64,000 nucleotides of DNA from Mauremys mutica (Eukaryota; Chordata; Testudines; Geoemydidae): the NCBI RefSeq assembly GCF_020497125.1, contig NC_059075.1, positions 110,957,222-111,021,221 of the forward strand, given 5' to 3'. Both the position numbers and the translations under genes were made by a program. Below, piece after piece: positions 58,950 to 64,000 of the stretch (positions are counted from its first letter, which is position 1; each line of letters opens with the position of its first letter). The notes below the pieces were generated by a model. The model made no database searches. It was not told the origin of the DNA and worked only from the letters and a program-made list of their open reading frames with translations.

Positions 58950-61900
58950 GGGTTTTGACAGCATGATCCACTGCTGCCATACACTTGGTCCTTAATAATC
59001 TGCGGGTGATTTTAAGAGCAACCTCCATTGTTCTTAACCTGCACAGTGCTGCCATCTTCTAATGTAAGGTTCCATAAATTTACTGTGGATTTACTGCTTG
59101 AGCCCTTATCACAGTGACATTACCTGTATTTGCAAGGATATAGAATGCATGATCTAATAGGTCTTCTCTGACTCACTGAATACATATATTGCTGTCCCGC
59201 ACGTCCCATCAGATTCAAGCTCCTGAAGCTTAATAGCTTGCTTGGCAGTCCAATGTACTGCTGGAAAGGACACAGTGGCAATAAAGGTAATGCACAGGGC
59301 AAATTCGGACAACGCTGCCAGCTCTGCAGCCCTAAAGGGACCCAGGGTCAGGGACAGGTTGAAATGCTAGTGTGATGCTTACTGCATGTGATCCAGCAAC
59401 ACATGGTGTGGAGTATGAGCTGCTTTGTTCTGACTGTGTGCTCTGTGCTGATAGTAACATATATGTGATATATCATAACCCTGGCTTGGGTACACAGTAG
59501 GCTCTTCCCTCTTCCTGTTTGATAGGAAACTGCCACCCACAATTCCCTGAAGCCCCCCCAAAACACACACTCCAGTTCAGGGTACATTCCTATTCTCCCA
59601 ACTTCTCCCCTCAAGGAACTGAATCCTTCCCCAGCTGACATGGCACAGAAATTTGGAGAAGGATGGTTTGAAGCTCATTCACTGAGTCTCAGTCACTGGA
59701 ACTGAGGAAGCCCAACAATAACAACAAAATATGTACAATAAATAAAGATGCAGACAAGGACTTCACTTTCTGAAGCTTAGCCCCTTCACTGGGAGGGGGA
59801 AGCAAATGTGTCTCTCTAAACTGGGCTTTCTATGGGGAGATGCCTTTTAAATGTACTCTTCAATCAATGTGTAGCATTCCAAACCTGTAGCAACAGGATC
59901 CCCCAGTATGGGGCATTGAATCACAGATCTATACCATATTGGTGAAAAATAATCACATTCTAATGACAAGCGGAAAATACACAGAGCAAAAGCATCATCT
60001 GGTTGCTTTGAAATTAAACAGAAGCTGAGAGAAAGTAATTCAGAATCCTTTCAGGGTTGCTTTTAAATGTATTGTTCATTTGCTTATATAAATATTATTA
60101 TTCTAATTACATAATACCACCATGTGAGAAGTCCTTTATAATAAAACTGTTTTTATCATCTCTTGCTTTTATAGCTTAGATTTTTTTCCTGTAAAAAAAA
60201 ACTTTTCTACATAAGCGGGGGTAAGAGAGAGAGCACAGACCATCCTCTCATTTCATTTTAGCCATTTTTAAATAATCACGTATTTATCGTAGGCTCTGCT
60301 GTGCACTAGCTCATCTGAGGCTTTCCTACACTCTTAGCTATGCTCTTTATACACCATGGACCATCTCCTGAGCTATCTACAGACATGGACAGTGTGCCAC
60401 AAGCACCACCTCAAATAAATCTTTCTTTGCACTTGCAATGTCCGAAGGAAAGCGTTTACCCCCGTCTTTTCATCATGCTAACAACTGGGATGGGGGCATT
60501 TCTACTATATGGAGTATAGATGTGTAGCCGATCAGTAACTCTATAGCCATGTACAAAAGGAATGCCCATGGAATTGTTTGCTTTTGGATTGCATTTCTTT
60601 TGGGAATCAGCAAATGAGTGGGAGTATCACAAAGCTCCTGAAGTAAAATCAGAATCAAATCATCTGCATTGGGATTGTCCAAACAGGGAGTTTTGACTCT
60701 CTGCCAGCTACAAGTATTCCTTTGGCCAAATAACTGCTGCTGCATCATTTGAGCCCCAGAAGGAGATGCCTGGGTTTATCTTCCTAGTAACCTTGTGACC
60801 TATTGCAATATGTCATCATATAGCATATGTCATAATGTAACCCCGAAAATGCCATTTCTGGAGTTGTATCATGAGATCCCACGATAGTCCCCACGTTAAT
60901 TCAACAATCAACTCATCTGGTCTTTTTAATTAGAACAATGTATCGTGTGTTCTTCCTTCCAATAGGAATATGAGGTTTGTTAGCATCCTGTATATGTACA
61001 TTAAATGTGGAATTCAGATTATGTATATGTTTAATAAGGACTTTCCAACTGATATCTATGGAACGTATTTAGGAAGCTCTGCTTATGTTCTTACATTGCC
61101 TGGTGTATATATTGCTTAACACAGCTTGATGAAGGAGTATGACTGACACCAATTCATAGCATTTTTATTGCTTTGCTCCCTCGTCTTATAAATTCCTAAT
61201 GCAGTTGTAATTTATTGCATTTTTTATGTTTGTCGATTTTATTTACATACTCTCCCTTGCTATCAGAGGGAAAAGGGATTTGGATTTCTGGAGAGTCTCA
61301 ATCTCTCTGTGCTCTTGCCTAAGATGGAAAAAAGGCATTCTAGCCCAAATCAAAATTAAGCAACACCTCAAATGCTTTCTCAGCATAACACTTTCCATCA
61401 GGAAGCATCATTAAATAAATATGATTTTATAAATTCTCTCTCTAAAGCCTTTGCAACGCACAGAACTTTACAAATAAATGTTCCACTACAGCTGTTTTTC
61501 TTTTTTAAAAAAAGGTACAAAATCATTGCCAGCAATGATGAATTCTTGTAGCTTAACAATAGCTGAGGTGACAAAGCTGAAAAGTCCCAGGGTATACCGT
61601 GATTCAGATGCCACAGGTGGAGGCCTTCACACAAATGCAACAGCATTCAGCAAAGAGAGGCAACCTGCAGAAAGCTCTTGTGAACTAGGCTGTCTAGTAA
61701 TCCCAGGAAGCCCACCAAAACAGAACAGAAAGGTAGAGATTTTGGTGTAAATTAAATGGGGTTTATCACCCCAAACTAAACTGATGCCCATCAAAAGACT
61801 GCATTCCTTTAATACAACGTGAGACACACAGACACATGCAAAGGCAGCACTTAAGTGCTGTAACAGAAAGAAAATAGGAGAAGCCTGAAACAATGAGGTG

Positions 61901-62525
61901 TGTGTTGTTTGTGTTTGATTGATTGTTGTGGGAGTTTCTGTTTATTTTTTATTGGGAGGTCCTGGTTTCCTTAAGGGGAACAGCAGGCTGGGCTCCTGAT
62001 TCCAGCTTCCCTGGATGCCATTTCACAGTGGTATTACCCACCCTACCCCACACTCCTGTACTAAAATCTTGTCCACATACATTTTGAATGAGATTACAGT
62101 GCAACTGAGCTATATCTATGGCTTACTTATAAGGCCAGGAAAAAGCAAAGGTACCACGTTCAGCAAGGTTTGTAGGATTTAGCCATGTTTACCACAGTTT
62201 TAGGGCTAAGTCCTGTGTACCATGCTGAGCACTGAACACAAATCCAGTGCCACAAAATACAGCAGTGGAGTACTGTAATCCTGCATGGGTTGAAAATAAA
62301 CCACAGCATGGTAGGTTTTGTGGGACATTGTATCCCTTCCTCATATATAGCAACTGGGAGTTCTTCGGTACAAAGTGCTAACATACAAATTAATTAGCAT
62401 TATTCTCATGCTTTTGATAAAAACTACAATTCAGAAAAGCACAGCAACACTCGTGGCATAAAGTCATACAGAGCATCCACAGATCATTTTTTAAAGGCAG
62501 GAAAAATTTTAAAAAAAAATTAAAA
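58950..62525. other. Intronic sequence without recognised features
   Basis: Neither a gene nor a well-preserved repeat was seen. An AT-rich patch lies at 60060-60205. Confidence 0.4.
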
Positions 62526-62529
62526 AAAG

Positions 62530-62795
62530 GCAGAAAGAGAGGAAAGATGGTCTTGTGGAACTGGACTGGGACTCAAGAGATCTGGGATCAAAATTCCAGG
62601 CTCTCCTAAAGATATATAATGTGACCTTCGGTAAGTCACTTCACTTCTCTGCTTTTCATTTCCCCATCTGTAAAAATACAGTAGTGCTTCCTTTTCCCCC
62701 ACACTTCGTCTTTTATCTAGAGTGCAGTCTCCTTAGGGTAGAGACTGACACTGTTGGTACAGTGCTTAGCACAATAGGTCCCAGTCCCAGCCAGG
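62530..62795 (+). repeat. Full-length tRNA-derived CORE/MIR-like SINE
   Basis: A head (GGTCTTGTGGAACTGGACTG, CAAGAGATCTGGGATCAAAA), a body (CATTTCCCCATCTGTAAAAA) and a tail (AGTCTCCTTAGGGTAGAGAC, CAGTGCTTAGCACAATAGGT) are all present. It is a good reference copy for the fragments elsewhere. Confidence 0.88.
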
Positions 62796-62799
62796 TTCT

Positions 62800-64000
62800 C
62801 TAGAAAAAACAAAGGGTTCATCCCAAATGGATTTAGAAATTACATTTGAGGAGCAGAGGAATAAGCTCTGATTTATATCAACAGACCTCTCAGAATTAAG
62901 GCAATTTTTACCTAGCATGTGGAACTGCCCACAGGAGAAAACACAAAGAGAAGGAGAACTGTCTGGAAGAAACCTCTTATTTGACATCACTATAAAAACA
63001 ACACACATGCAAACAGCGGCAAGATGTTCTCTTTGATTCACCAATATGTCACCATCTAGACACTTAGAGTCTGCAGCTGTACTGTAGAGAAGCTGCTGCT
63101 AATTAATGACCCTTGGCCACCTAATGCTAAATGATTGATTTCAAAAGGTAAATGCATGAACAGACCAGTAATGAGAAAACATCTCCTGATGATTTTAAAA
63201 GGTCTTCACTCCAATCACATTAACTATTTAACAGATGAAATGCAGTAAAAGGGAAGAAAGCTCTTCCTGCATAGTGTTCCTTCTAACCACTCACCTTCAG
63301 ATGACTTAAGAGTCCTCTGTGGGGCACCGACTTCACTACTCTGTCTGGGCCTACCACAAAAACCTTTAAAAATCCCTGGGTAAGGGCTTACCTATTGGTA
63401 GTAACTACAGGTTACTACCAATTCCAAGGTTTCAATTCCAAGTTTACTCTCTCTAGGGCAAGTGAGCCACATATCTGATAACAGCAAGGCTTGCTGGCTA
63501 ATCTAGAAGTAGCAATGCAAGAGTTCCACAATGAACTCCATGCCGCCTGCATACCAATAGTTCTGATGCAAGGCTTCTGACCACAGAGGAAGACGGTATG
63601 GAAGAAACATGGCTTTTCAGGGGCTCACATTCACTTCAGTTTCCCTCTCCTCTACAGCCTGCAGACTGATTGGGAGGGCTGCATAGTAGGTCCTCTTTCT
63701 TTGGAGATGGAGGATGGCTTCAAGAAATAGTTTTGCGGCTGTTGTGAAGGAGTGAGGATGATCGGAAGTCTGAGAAGCTTCAAAAAAAATGAGTAAACCT
63801 AAAGTAAGGTAACATCAGGTGAAATGCCCCTGCATAAATGGCCTACTCTCCTCAGCGATTTTCCTTGCTTCACTGACCTAGCTGAATCTTTCCACTACAT
63901 CCTCCTCTACGTTAATTCTGAAATATAGAACCTCAGTGGTTTTGCTACTTTAGAGGAGCCCTTTATTCCTCAATGATATGAAGATTTTCCCTTTCATACT
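62800..64000. other. Intronic sequence without recognised features
   Basis: Neither a gene nor a clear repeat was seen. The first coding exon of TSPAN4 was looked for here and not found. Confidence 0.4.

Larger units (their letters stand above)
44539..64000 (-). other. Sequence 5' of the TM1-TM2 exon, inferred intron
   Basis: The exon at 44347-44538 opens after an acceptor site. The first coding exon, about 21 codons encoding the N-terminus through the tryptophan before LGGCG, must therefore lie further up the minus strand. I looked for its reverse complement and did not find it. At least 19 kb of intron is inferred here, carrying SINEs, CR1 ends and MITEs. Confidence 0.7.

Noticed and set aside
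44539..64000. First coding exon of TSPAN4
   Set aside because: No segment encoding the N-terminal KYxMFxFNLxFW-type sequence with a donor in phase was found. It probably lies beyond the window.
1..64000. CRISPR array, operon or prokaryotic defence system
   Set aside because: Spliced exons, SINEs, CR1 and MITEs show a vertebrate intron; no regularly spaced direct repeats occur.

Overview
This is a vertebrate nuclear window, most likely from a cryptodiran turtle. The evidence for a turtle is a tRNA-headed SINE whose tail matches a CR1 3' end (17919-18100), several CR1 LINE fragments, and many palindromic Harbinger and hAT MITEs of kinds I know from turtle genomes. There is no bacterial-style gene layout, operon or CRISPR array.

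The only host gene I can support is a tetraspanin on the minus strand, best matched to TSPAN4. Two internal coding exons are visible. One (44538 down to 44347, 64 codons) encodes the end of TM1, the small extracellular loop, TM2 and the inner loop. The next (15037 down to 14963, 25 codons) encodes TM3. Both have good AG/GT splice sites in phase 0. An intron of 29,309 bp separates them. The first coding exon and the exons for the large extracellular loop and TM4 were not found and probably lie outside the window. So essentially the whole window is intron of one gene.

The intron sequence is a layered record of transposons. From left to right:
- a 2.1-kb PIF/Harbinger element (6872-8979) carrying a broken transposase and a CR1 insertion
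- a Harbinger MITE (9215-9498)
- an old antisense CR1 (12895-14345)
- a SINE, a fold-back repeat and a palindromic MITE (17.9-19.4 kb)
- a 1.2-kb solo LTR with exact 5-bp target duplications (21452-22664)
- a palindromic MITE (25310-25591)
- hAT elements at 26536-26854, 28448-28667, 45578-45788 and 55215-55327
- more fold-back MITEs (35.5, 36.5 and 38.0 kb)
- a C-rich island (39.5-40.6 kb)
- CR1 3' ends (35.9, 46.3 and 47.0 kb)
- two SINEs split by later MITE insertions (49.5 and 58.1 kb).

Nearly all open reading frames in the window are chance or repeat-derived. I found no convincing new biological system. The points most worth checking are a Cys-to-Gly change at a usually conserved palmitoylation-type cysteine in the tetraspanin exon, the datable nested insertions, and several unusually strong DNA palindromes.
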